From an uncultured Clostridia bacterium (GTDB taxonomy: Bacteria > Bacillota > Clostridia > TANB77 > CAG-508): a DNA stretch of 26,821 nt. Below, piece after piece: positions 16,663 through 24,612 of the stretch (the first letter of the stretch is position 1; each line of letters starts with the position of its first letter). Below the pieces are notes generated by a model. That model was not told the DNA's origin. It saw nothing but the letters and a program-made list of their open reading frames with translations, and ran no database searches. The stretch is taken from assembly GCA_934154445.1 (NCBI GenBank), contig CAKPGC010000015.1, positions 1 through 26,821 on the forward strand, written 5' to 3'. Made by a program: the position numbers and the translations under genes.

Positions 16663-16705
16663 AAAAAAAATGCCAAAAAGGTCTCTCCTTTTTGACATTT
16701 TTTTT
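16663..16705. terminator. bidirectional intrinsic terminator between engB and the convergent small gene
   Basis: CAAAAAGG (16674-16681) pairs with CCTTTTTG (16687-16694), loop TCTCT, extended past one mismatch by ATG/CAT and long A8/T8 arms. Serves engB on plus; on minus it starts within the stop codon of the Cys-rich membrane protein gene. Confidence 0.85.
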
Positions 16706-16982
16706 AGCAACAGCAATTGCCTCTGTGTTTCTTATCTTTCTTTCTATTGCATATTAATAAGATTATAGATAAGATTAGAAGTAAGCCAAGAATTACAGCA
16801 AGAACTATTATTGCAGCAAATGAAGACAAGATTTCACTTGCAATAGCAGCTGCTCCAACTAATAACCCTACAACAAATGTAAAGGCTAGTGCTAATATAA
16901 TTGTTATAATTCCAAAACATTTAGTGTTGTTGCATTTTTCTTCTTTTTTTTCATAGCAAAATATATCATCATGTGGCTCCAT
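16704..16982 (-). CDS. small Cys-rich double-pass membrane protein, unknown function
   Basis: About 92 residues. A short N-terminal segment holds three Cys (FCYEKKEEKCNNTKC). Two hydrophobic helices follow (about residues 24-46 and 53-78) with small residues AAAIAS between them. A basic Cys-tailed end (NRKKDKKHRGNCCC) follows. The start is ATG 16982, 8 nt after AGGAGG; a GTG nine bases further upstream overlaps this site. Cys clusters at both ends on the same side of the membrane could bind metal or be lipidated, but this is inference. I do not recognise the family. Its leader holds a 23-bp near-palindrome. Confidence 0.75.
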   Translation of the reverse strand: MEPHDDIFCYEKKEEKCNNTKCFGIITIILALAFTFVVGLLVGAAAIASEILSSFAAIIVLAVILGLLLILSIILLICNRKKDKKHRGNCCC

Positions 16983-16999
16983 AGAAGTCACCTCCTGTA

Positions 17000-17022
17000 T
17001 AACACTTTAATTTAATGTGTTA
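17000..17022. promoter_or_regulatory. 23-bp near-palindrome before the small Cys-rich gene
   Basis: TAACAC (17000-17005) and GTGTTA (17017-17022) flank an AT-rich, mostly symmetric centre. On the minus strand a TATAAT box lies immediately upstream, so this sits at the likely transcription start, a usual operator position. It could alternatively be a leader hairpin. Confidence 0.45.
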
Positions 17023-17065
17023 TATTATATATTATGCTGTTTTATGTAAAAAATTGTCTATTTTT

Positions 17066-17713
17066 TTATCTTTCTTCTATTTCTTCATCTTCTTTGTTAT
17101 TATTCTTGCCTCTTTGTATAGAATCATTTACAATTTTATATAAATATTTATATTCGGAGTATTCTCCATCAGAAGCTTTTACAAGTGCTTTTCTAACATA
17201 TTCAAAATTATCTAATAATAGATCTCTATCCATTTTAAACCCATGCTCTTCCGCAAATCTAAAAGCATAAGTTACAATAGTTCTTGTGTTTCCATCTCTA
17301 AATGGATGAACCTGCCATAATTTTGCTATCAATTTTGAAAAGCACATTGCTTTATCGCTTTCTTCTTTAGAATTCCAATTTATTCTATTTAATTCGTTCA
17401 AACATTCTTCTGCTTCAGGTTCTATTTCTTTAGGATATGCATATCTAACTGTGTCTCCTCCTAAAACATCTTCGGCTTTTTCCATTGGAACAGTTCTAAA
17501 TTCTCCCGCCCAATCATATATATCATGTAAAATATATTTATGAATATTTTTAACATATTCTAAATCAAATTTCTTACAGTCGACATCTCTATCAACAGTA
17601 AGCAATCTTACAAAGGAAATATCTGATTCTGCTTTTCTAAGTTCTTCATAATCCTTTATTCCCAATTTATTTTTAAGCGTTCCAGTATCTTCATATACAT
17701 AAGGATCTTTCAT
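17066..17713 (-). CDS. fic: Fic-domain adenylyltransferase (toxin-type)
   Basis: Fic enzymes transfer AMP (or another nucleotide part) to a hydroxyl of a target protein. 215 residues. The N-terminal segment YVYEDTGTLKNKLGIKDYEE is typical of toxin-like Fic proteins, followed by IHKYILHDIYDWAGEFRTV and the active-site loop HPFRDGNTRT with His136, Asp140, Asn142 and Arg144; Thr143 replaces the Gly or Lys common at that position. Its ATG overlaps the stop of the small upstream gene by one base (TAATG) and its ribosome-binding site lies inside that gene, so translation is coupled, as in toxin-antitoxin pairs. Target unknown. Confidence 0.93.
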   Translation of the reverse strand: MKDPYVYEDTGTLKNKLGIKDYEELRKAESDISFVRLLTVDRDVDCKKFDLEYVKNIHKYILHDIYDWAGEFRTVPMEKAEDVLGGDTVRYAYPKEIEPEAEECLNELNRINWNSKEESDKAMCFSKLIAKLWQVHPFRDGNTRTIVTYAFRFAEEHGFKMDRDLLLDNFEYVRKALVKASDGEYSEYKYLYKIVNDSIQRGKNNNKEDEEIEER

Positions 17714-17919
17714 TATATATTACCTCCTTTTGTATATTTTTTTAATACTTCTTTTTGAATTTCCTCTATTTCAACTTTTCCTTCTATATATTGTTTGGCT
17801 AACTTTAATACATCATCACTGGGCATATCTGCGCCCAGCAATGAAATACCTAAAGCTTTTTTCACAATATCTTTTCTCTCTTCTTTTGTTGTTTCCGAAA
17901 TTAGATATCTATTATCCAT
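17713..17919 (-). CDS. VbhA-like Fic antitoxin, with altered inhibitory motif
   Basis: About 68 residues, starting at ATG 17919 with GGAGG 5 nt upstream. Shape and position match VbhA-type antitoxins: a helix, then a Pro turn and a YIEGKVEIEEIQKEVLKKY tail. These antitoxins block Fic with a helix carrying Ser/Thr-x-x-x-Glu-Gly/Asn. The best local alignment here is GISLLG (residues 24-29), which puts Gly where Ser/Thr is expected and Leu where the inhibitory Glu is expected. It overlaps fic by one base. The family call rests on size, pattern and context. Confidence 0.7.
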   Translation of the reverse strand: MDNRYLISETTKEERKDIVKKALGISLLGADMPSDDVLKLAKQYIEGKVEIEEIQKEVLKKYTKGGNI

Positions 17920-17930
17920 ATTTTCCTCCA

Positions 17931-17949
17931 CTTGAATAGCTATATCAAG
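17931..17949. promoter_or_regulatory. inverted repeat upstream of the antitoxin gene
   Basis: CTTGA (17931-17935) and TCAAG (17945-17949) surround the self-complementary ATAGCTAT. It lies between the DUF951 stop codon and the antitoxin ribosome-binding site and could be an operator or an RNA hairpin regulating the toxin-antitoxin part of the operon. Confidence 0.35.
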
Positions 17950-17955
17950 TTTTAA

Positions 17956-18144
17956 TTAATTATTTTCTTTTTCTATTTTCTTGGTTATCATTTTTAAAGC
18001 TTTTTCCCTTGGGACCATAACTACATGTCCACAGCCTTGGCATTTTAATTTGAAATCAACACCAACTCTTGTTATTTCCCATAATTTACTTCCACAAGGA
18101 TGTTGCTTTTTTGTTCTAACAATATCTCCAATATTATAATCCAT
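17956..18144 (-). CDS. DUF951 family protein
   Basis: A 62-residue basic protein: GDIVRTKKQHPCGSKLWEIT, then VDFKLKCQGCGHVVMVPRE. This is the DUF951 pattern widely found in Firmicutes. Cys17, Cys35 and Cys38 with a nearby His look able to bind zinc, and the fold is probably a small beta-barrel that may bind nucleic acid (inference). AAAGGAGG is 8 nt before ATG. It follows gltX by 27 nt, so it is likely in the same operon. Confidence 0.9.
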   Translation of the reverse strand: MDYNIGDIVRTKKQHPCGSKLWEITRVGVDFKLKCQGCGHVVMVPREKALKMITKKIEKENN

Positions 18145-18171
18145 TTTTCATTCCTCCTTTAAGATATAATC

Positions 18172-19812
18172 TTATTTTGAAAAACGTCTTACAATTTCGT
18201 CTTTTCCAAGAATTTGCATTATTTCATATAAATCTGGTGTATTAGTTCTCTTTGTTAAAGCAACTCTTAAAACAGTGCTAACATCCCCAACATGTGCTGC
18301 ATACATTCCTGGGTTTGCTTTGAATTCTTTAACTTCTTTGGCATAACCCATTTCACCTGATAACTCTTTTATTTTGTCAAACCAAGTTTGTTTATCATCA
18401 TTTTCGTTGTAATATTTTTCAACATACAATTTTAATATTTTTTCAATTGACTCTTTATCATTAATTACTTGGAATGGATATTCTTCTTCATTTTTGTCAA
18501 ATAGTTCATTATACATATATTCAACATTTTCTTTAACATCTGACCATTTTGATATATCTTTTCTTGGCTTTTTGTTTCCTCTTTCTATACCAAAAACTTT
18601 TAAAGCATATTCTTTGTCTTTTAAAATTTCTGCTAATTCTTGGTCATATTTTGATGCCCAATTTAAAGCATTTTCATATACTTCTTCTGCTGACATTTTT
18701 GATATTACTGTTTTTGATACATCTAATAATTTAACCATATCAAATAACGCACCACTAACACTCATTTTATTTAATTGTAATTCAAATTCGTCTATTGTTT
18801 TATCAGGATTTGCTCTTCTCCAATTTTCAAATGTAGAATTTGCTATATTCATTAAATATTCTTTAACTGCTTCTGCTGGAATTCCTTCTTCTGCATAATA
18901 ACTTACAGCAGCTTCTGCATCTTTTCTTTTACTTAATTTTCTCTTATTTCCATTATCATTTTTCATAATTGGTGCAATATGTGCATATTTAGGAGCTTTA
19001 AATCCTAATTCATGGAATAATTGCAAATGTAATGGAACTGAAGACAACCATTCATCTCCTCTTATTACATGTGTTGTGTGCATTAAGTGGTCATCAACTG
19101 CATGTGCAAAGTGATATGTTGGTAAACCATCTGCTTTTATTATAACTATATCTTGGTCATTTTCTGGGAAATCAACCTTTCCTTTAATTACATCGTGATG
19201 TTGTATTTTTCTGTCTTCTCTTCCAGGTGATTTAAATCTGATTATATAGCTTTCACCATTTTGAATTCTTTTCATAGCATCTTCAACTGTTACAGTTCTA
19301 CATTTTGCCCATACTCCATAATATCCAGGTCTGATTTTTGCAGCTTCTTGTTTTGCTCTTATTTCTTCTACATCTTCTGGTGTACAGAAACATGGATATG
19401 CTTTACCTTGTTCTATTAAATATTTTGCATACGCTTGGTAAATTTCTTTTCTTTGACTTTGTTTATATGGGCCATAATTTCCTTTTCCTTCTTCTTCTGA
19501 AATCATACCTTCATCTGGTTCAATGTCAAATTCTTTTAAAGCATTTACTATTCCAGATACTGCATTTTCGACTTCTCTTTTTTGGTCTGTATCTTCAACT
19601 CTTAAGAAAAATACTCCATTTGTTTGTGATGCTAATTTTCTTGCTATTAATGATTGATATAAACCTCCAATATGTACAAATCCAGTTGGACTAGGAGCAA
19701 ATCTTGTTACTATTGCTCCTTCTGGTAAATCTCTTTCTGGGTATTTTTCTTCATAATATGATATTTCCTTTGCATTTGGAAATATTAAATTTGCTAAATC
19801 TTTATAATCCAT
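18172..19812 (-). CDS. gltX: glutamate--tRNA ligase
   Basis: Class I aminoacyl-tRNA synthetase. 546 residues, longer than the usual 470-490 because of about 35 extra residues before the catalytic core. The core begins RFAPSPTGFVHIGG (HIGH-type motif at 47-50), then RVEDTDQKR. A zinc-type set is visible at Cys141, Cys143, Tyr165 and Cys171. HVIRGDEWLSSVP precedes the KMSKS-equivalent KLSKR at 292-296. The C-terminal half is the helical anticodon-binding part. Long forms of this type occur in clostridia. It follows the RNase J gene by 29 nt. Whether it also charges tRNA-Gln cannot be told here. Confidence 0.96.
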   Translation of the reverse strand: MDYKDLANLIFPNAKEISYYEEKYPERDLPEGAIVTRFAPSPTGFVHIGGLYQSLIARKLASQTNGVFFLRVEDTDQKREVENAVSGIVNALKEFDIEPDEGMISEEEGKGNYGPYKQSQRKEIYQAYAKYLIEQGKAYPCFCTPEDVEEIRAKQEAAKIRPGYYGVWAKCRTVTVEDAMKRIQNGESYIIRFKSPGREDRKIQHHDVIKGKVDFPENDQDIVIIKADGLPTYHFAHAVDDHLMHTTHVIRGDEWLSSVPLHLQLFHELGFKAPKYAHIAPIMKNDNGNKRKLSKRKDAEAAVSYYAEEGIPAEAVKEYLMNIANSTFENWRRANPDKTIDEFELQLNKMSVSGALFDMVKLLDVSKTVISKMSAEEVYENALNWASKYDQELAEILKDKEYALKVFGIERGNKKPRKDISKWSDVKENVEYMYNELFDKNEEEYPFQVINDKESIEKILKLYVEKYYNENDDKQTWFDKIKELSGEMGYAKEVKEFKANPGMYAAHVGDVSTVLRVALTKRTNTPDLYEIMQILGKDEIVRRFSK

Positions 19813-19841
19813 TCTTTTCAGCTCCTTATTTCAACACTTTA

Positions 19842-21659
19842 TTAAACTTCCATAATAATTGGTATGATCATTGGGTTTCTTTTAGTTTTACTAAAAATAT
19901 AGTCTCTTAAATTTTCTCTAACTGTAGATTTTATTGTAGCCCAATCTCTAATTCCTTTTTCTTCGCATTTACCTATTTCATGTCTAACAACATTTTTAAC
20001 GTCATCCATCAGATTTTCAGACTCTCTAACATATACAAATCCTCTTGAAATAACATCTGGTCCAGCAACAACTTCTCCTGTTGATGAATCCATTGTTAAA
20101 ACAATTACTATTAATCCATCTTGTGACAAATGTTGTCTATCTCTTAGAACGATATTGCCAACATCTCCAACTCCAAGTCCATCAACTAAAATTCTTCCAT
20201 TTGGAACCTTTCCATTAAATTTGGCTTCATTTTCATCTATTTCTAATACTTTTCCATTTTCCATCATAAGAATATTTTTAGCTGGTATTCCCATCATTTG
20301 TGCTGTTTCTCCGTGTGCTCTCAATTGTCTGTATTCTCCATGAACAGGAATGAAAAATTTTGGTTTAGTTAAAGCAAATATTAATTTTTGTTCTTCTTGG
20401 CAAGCATGTCCTGAAACATGTACATCAGCCAACGCACTATATACTACTTCTGCTCCTATTTGCATCAAATCATCAATTACTTTTGAAACTGATTTTTCAT
20501 TTCCTGGTATTGGGTTGGCAGATATTATAACCAAGTCATTTGGTGTTATTTTAACTTTTCTATGATCTCCTGCTGCCATTCTTGTTAATGCAGACATAGT
20601 TTCTCCTTGGCTTCCTGTAGTTATAATTACCAATTGTTCATCATTGTATGTTGACATTGTATCTATATCTATAAATATATCATCTGGACAATCTATATAT
20701 CCAAGTTCCTTTGCTGTCATAATCATATTTATCATGCTTCTACCACATATAGCTATTTTTCTTTTATATTTAACTGCTGAACTTACTATTTGTTGAACTC
20801 TGTGTACATTTGATGCGAATGTTGCTACTACTATTCTTTTTGTACATCCATCAAACAAATTATCAAACACAGGTCCTATTGAACTTTCAGACATAGTAAA
20901 TCCTTTTCTTTCTGCATTTGTACTGTCTGACATTAATGCTAATATTCCTTCATTTCCTAATTCAGCAATTCTTCCAAAATCCATAATTTTACCATCTATT
21001 GGTGTGTAGTCAACTTTAAAATCTCCTGTGTGTAAAATTGTTCCAACTGGGGTTTTTATTGCAAGCATTACTGAGTCTGGTATACTATGTGTACTTCTTA
21101 TAAATTCAACTTCAAAATTCTTTCCAAATTTCACTTTTTGTCCTTGTGTTACTTCTACTAGTGTTGAACTCCTTAAAATTCTATGTTCTTCTAGCTTATT
21201 TTTTATTAGTCCCATTGCCAATTTAGGCGCATACACTGGTATGTTTATTTGTTTTAAAACATAAGGTACACTTCCTATGTGATCTTCGTGTCCATGTGTT
21301 ATTATAAGTCCTTTGATTTTGTCTACATTTCTTTGTAAATATGTTATATCTGGTATAACTAAATCTACTCCAAGCATATCATCTTCTGGAAATGATAGTC
21401 CACAGTCTACAACTATTATTTCATTTTCATATTCAAATACTGTTATATTCTTTCCAACTTCGTGTAGTCCTCCTAATGGTATTATTTTTAATTTAGACTT
21501 TTTGAATATGTTATTTGTGTTTTTCTTTTTATCCTTTTTTTGTTCTCCAATAATTCTAGTTGTTGTTTTTGTTGTTGTTTTTTTAGTTGTGCTTTTTGTA
21601 GTTTTTCTTGGTTTTCTTTCCACTTTTTCTTCTTTATTGTTTATTTTTTCTTGTGTCAT
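19842..21659 (-). CDS. rnj: ribonuclease J
   Basis: Metallo-beta-lactamase/beta-CASP RNase with 5'-3' exonuclease and endonuclease activity, central to mRNA decay and rRNA maturation in Gram-positives. 605 residues: an extra N-terminal tail (about 1-55) very rich in Lys and Thr, then KLKIIPLGGLHEVGKN, VVDCGLSFPEDDMLGVDLVIPD, the zinc motif THGHEDHIGS (His122, His124, Asp126, His127), HTGDFKVD, SDSTNAERKG, a beta-CASP region with TTGSQGE, and HVSGHACQEE near PKFFIPVHGEYRQL. The basic tail is not part of the catalytic fold. AGAGGAAAG precedes ATG. First gene of a probable five-gene operon. Confidence 0.97.
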   Translation of the reverse strand: MTQEKINNKEEKVERKPRKTTKSTTKKTTTKTTTRIIGEQKKDKKKNTNNIFKKSKLKIIPLGGLHEVGKNITVFEYENEIIVVDCGLSFPEDDMLGVDLVIPDITYLQRNVDKIKGLIITHGHEDHIGSVPYVLKQINIPVYAPKLAMGLIKNKLEEHRILRSSTLVEVTQGQKVKFGKNFEVEFIRSTHSIPDSVMLAIKTPVGTILHTGDFKVDYTPIDGKIMDFGRIAELGNEGILALMSDSTNAERKGFTMSESSIGPVFDNLFDGCTKRIVVATFASNVHRVQQIVSSAVKYKRKIAICGRSMINMIMTAKELGYIDCPDDIFIDIDTMSTYNDEQLVIITTGSQGETMSALTRMAAGDHRKVKITPNDLVIISANPIPGNEKSVSKVIDDLMQIGAEVVYSALADVHVSGHACQEEQKLIFALTKPKFFIPVHGEYRQLRAHGETAQMMGIPAKNILMMENGKVLEIDENEAKFNGKVPNGRILVDGLGVGDVGNIVLRDRQHLSQDGLIVIVLTMDSSTGEVVAGPDVISRGFVYVRESENLMDDVKNVVRHEIGKCEEKGIRDWATIKSTVRENLRDYIFSKTKRNPMIIPIIMEV

Positions 21660-21951
21660 TAACTTTCCTCTCTTTCTTTTTTTATTTTTTTGATTTTAAT
21701 TCTCATTTTAAAATCATGTATTTTTCAATTTTGATAAATCCTTTTTTGTTTAAAACAATATAAATTTTAGATTGTTAATATATACGCTAAATCTATAACA
21801 ACAATCTTATATTATAATATTTTTATTTTTTTATTTTTTAATCCGTTCTATTTTTCTTGTTTTTCCGTTCTCTTTTAAACTTTTTAGGTTTTATAAAAAT
21901 CTCATTTTTTCGCCCTTTGGCAATCTGTTATGTATTATAACAAAAAAATGG
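21660..21951. other. about 290-bp AT-rich non-coding region upstream of the RNase J gene
   Basis: No supportable gene. It should hold the promoter of the RNase J operon; a self-complementary ATTATAAT lies near 21811-21818 and could supply a -10 box, but no good -35 is visible. Two direct copies of TCCGTTCT occur at 21842-21849 and 21864-21871, 22 bp apart. Confidence 0.5.
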
Positions 21952-21983
21952 AAAAAAGTCAAATGGCTATATTTCCATTTGAC
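21952..21983 (-). terminator. intrinsic terminator overlapping the 3' end of spoVT
   Basis: Perfect 9-bp stem GTCAAATGG (21958-21966) with CCATTTGAC (21975-21983), an 8-nt loop that contains the spoVT stop codon, then six T on the minus strand (21952-21957). The last codons of spoVT thus form one arm. Confidence 0.88.
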
Positions 21984-22521
21984 TTGCTAAAAATGTTGCC
22001 GCAGATTGGGCTACTTTCTTTTCTACTTCGTTCATCTTTGTATTAGTATCTTTTGACATTAATATAACTGTTCCAATTGTATCTCCATTTGATATTATAG
22101 GATAAACTATTTGAGAATTATATTTTTTATCGTTTTTTTCATTTTTGGTAATTGGCATTGCTATATCACTATTTTCTTTGCTAGTATAAACTTCTTTTTC
22201 TTCCATAAGTTTTTCTAATTCTTGACTAACATCTTGTTCCAAAAATTCCTTTTTTGACCCTCCTGATACAGCTATTATTGTATCTTTATCAGTTATACAT
22301 GCTATATGTCCTGTTGTTTTTGCTAAAGTCTCTGCATACCCTGTTGCAAATTCTGATAATTCCCCTATTGGAGAATATTTTTTCAATATTACTTGACCTT
22401 CTCTGTCAGTAAAAATCTCTAATGGGTCTCCTTCTTTTATTCTTAGTGTCTTTCTAATCTCTTTTGGAATTACGACCCTTCCTAAATCATCTATTCTTCT
22501 AACTACTCCTGTTGCTTTCAT
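21967..22521 (-). CDS. spoVT: SpoVT-type AbrB-family transcriptional regulator
   Basis: DNA-binding regulator of late forespore genes in endospore formers. 184 residues. The N-terminal swapped-hairpin AbrB domain reads MKATGVVRRIDDLGRVVIPK, EIRKTLRIKEGDPLEIF and then VILKKYSP; the rest is a GAF-like sensor domain (IACITDKDTIIAVSGGSKKEF, QIVYPIISNGDTIGTVILMS). The length fits SpoVT rather than the roughly 95-residue AbrB. AAAGGAGG precedes ATG. Its presence argues for a sporulating organism, though SpoVT also survives in some non-sporulating relatives. Confidence 0.95.
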   Translation of the reverse strand: MKATGVVRRIDDLGRVVIPKEIRKTLRIKEGDPLEIFTDREGQVILKKYSPIGELSEFATGYAETLAKTTGHIACITDKDTIIAVSGGSKKEFLEQDVSQELEKLMEEKEVYTSKENSDIAMPITKNEKNDKKYNSQIVYPIISNGDTIGTVILMSKDTNTKMNEVEKKVAQSAATFLASQMEI

Positions 22522-22607
22522 TTTTATCCTCCTTTAATTTCAAGTCTAATTTTATTATCTCAAAAGAGGAAAATTTTATACATTTTTATTGTATTTTTTT
22601 GAATTAG

Positions 22608-24554
22608 TTAGAATTTTTTATATTTATCTAAAATAGTTTCCAGACTGTTAGAAAACTCTTTAAGCATTACAATTTTTATAGATTGATCTTTTCCTTTTAA
22701 ATAATCATCTATTATTTGTTTTACAAGTTTGATATTTTTCATTTCAGGCTCTATTTCTTTTTGATATTTTTCTGCTCTATTTAATAGTTTTTCCTTTATT
22801 AAAACTATATCCTCATTGCTTGCACAAGATATTCTTTGAAATAATTGATATGCATCATAGTACTTAAATATTGGTATATTCATACATTCTCTATCAAATT
22901 TTTCATAGAAATCTTCCATTTTCATTGGAATACATTTGAAGATTTCCTCTGCCTTTTCTTTGTACATTTTATCTAATAGCTGATTATTTAATGTATTAAA
23001 ATGTTTTATTATTTCGCTCATATCTTCTTCAATTTGTTCAATTGCTATTTTTGAAAGTTCTTCTTCAACATTTGGACAATATTTTGATTTTAATGAGGCA
23101 ATATTCATTCCATTAAAAAATATAGCTTTTAATATCTTTATATCATATTGTATAAGTCCTTTTCTTGCAAAATAGCTAAAATATGCATATATTTTTACAA
23201 GGTCTATTAGTTGTATGTTTCCTTCTTTAACATCTTCTAATATTGCTTCTATTACTTTATTAAATTCATCATCTGATATTTTCCAATATTCTTCTGTAAG
23301 TAGCCTTTTATATGCTGGTAGATTGTCTGTATCTACAGTATTTCTTATTGTCTCCATGTTTTCTTTAAAAATTCTCATGTCAAATATTCTGGTTCTTACA
23401 TAATATTCAATAAATTTAAAAAATCTATATTCTGCTTTAAAATTGTAATAGTAGTTATTATCAAATTCTTTTATATAAAATTGTCTATTATCCATTAAGA
23501 TTCTTGATGATACTAATAATGATTTATATTCTTCATTGTCTTTAATATTTACAAATTTTTCTTTTGTTATTTTACCTGCTTTTATTTCAAAAGATATAGC
23601 AATAGTAAATATAAGTATTGTTTGCATTACTCTATTGTTTGTATTCGGATAATTTTTTTCTACCATTTCATATATTTTCTGAAAATCATTTAATGCATGT
23701 TTTAGAATTCTTAAGTTTCTTGTTCCGCTTCTTTCAAAAGTCAATATTATTAATCTTGTATTTTCTCTTAAAAATCTGATTAAATCCGAGTTATTCTCAT
23801 ATCTCATTAATATTCCATTTATGATGTAATCAAATTTTGGTGCATACTCAAAAGTTTCTCCAATTAATTTTTCCTTAATTCTTTCATAATCATTTGCTTT
23901 ATCAAAAACATGTTCAATTTTATTTTGGATTTTTTCAACCATTGGTTTATCTGTTGTGTTTAATTCACCTTGTTTATCTAGAAGATATGTTGCTATAAAA
24001 GTTTTCATTTCCAAATTGGAATTTTTTAATTTGTTAGATAATTCTTTTTCATTACATATAATAATTGTTTTTATATGATCATGTTCAACAAAATTATTTA
24101 TATATCCTAAAATATCTATAACATCTACGTTTGCTCTTTCCAAATCATCAAAGCATAAAAGTTTGTCATCAGTAGAAAAGAAATCTGCATAATTTAATTT
24201 ATCTCCATTTTGAGTAACTCCAAAAAAATTAGCCATATCTAGTCCAGTTTTTGCATATTCAGGAATTGTGGTTTGATTATGTTGATCCATAAATTTTCTT
24301 AAATTCTTATCCATTAATTGCGTAGTTTCAATAAATATTTTTTTACTAATATCTTCCAAGTTAGAAATTCCATATAAAGACATATAGATTGTAGTATATC
24401 TTTTGCCATTTAATTGCATTGATTCTATTTTTTTTCTTATTTTATTGTTCCAAAAATGAGTCTTTCCAACTCCCCATTCACCATTTATCATTATTGCATA
24501 GTCTGTGTAATCAGATCTTACATAATCTAATATACTCTCAACTAAATCTTCCAT
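22608..24554 (-). CDS. KAP-like P-loop NTPase, possible defence gene
   Basis: A 648-residue protein. N-terminal P-loop: NGEWGVGKTHFW (Walker A, residues 25-32) and KLLCFDDLERAN (Walker B, about 132-139), followed by a sensor-like TIIICNEKEL. These match KAP-family or related STAND-type NTPases. The usual membrane insertion of many KAP proteins is absent. The remaining two thirds (about 250-648) is helical, rich in Lys/Glu/Phe, with no domain I recognise. Large single-gene P-loop NTPases are often anti-phage systems, which is inference here. It sits alone between spoVT and comF; GGAG is 11 nt before ATG. An enzymatic effector is not obvious. Confidence 0.75.
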   Translation of the reverse strand: MEDLVESILDYVRSDYTDYAIMINGEWGVGKTHFWNNKIRKKIESMQLNGKRYTTIYMSLYGISNLEDISKKIFIETTQLMDKNLRKFMDQHNQTTIPEYAKTGLDMANFFGVTQNGDKLNYADFFSTDDKLLCFDDLERANVDVIDILGYINNFVEHDHIKTIIICNEKELSNKLKNSNLEMKTFIATYLLDKQGELNTTDKPMVEKIQNKIEHVFDKANDYERIKEKLIGETFEYAPKFDYIINGILMRYENNSDLIRFLRENTRLIILTFERSGTRNLRILKHALNDFQKIYEMVEKNYPNTNNRVMQTILIFTIAISFEIKAGKITKEKFVNIKDNEEYKSLLVSSRILMDNRQFYIKEFDNNYYYNFKAEYRFFKFIEYYVRTRIFDMRIFKENMETIRNTVDTDNLPAYKRLLTEEYWKISDDEFNKVIEAILEDVKEGNIQLIDLVKIYAYFSYFARKGLIQYDIKILKAIFFNGMNIASLKSKYCPNVEEELSKIAIEQIEEDMSEIIKHFNTLNNQLLDKMYKEKAEEIFKCIPMKMEDFYEKFDRECMNIPIFKYYDAYQLFQRISCASNEDIVLIKEKLLNRAEKYQKEIEPEMKNIKLVKQIIDDYLKGKDQSIKIVMLKEFSNSLETILDKYKKF

Positions 24555-24612
24555 TTAATCTCTCACTCCGTTTCTTTTGTCACAAAGGACTCATCTTAAT
24601 CATTTGTTTTAA

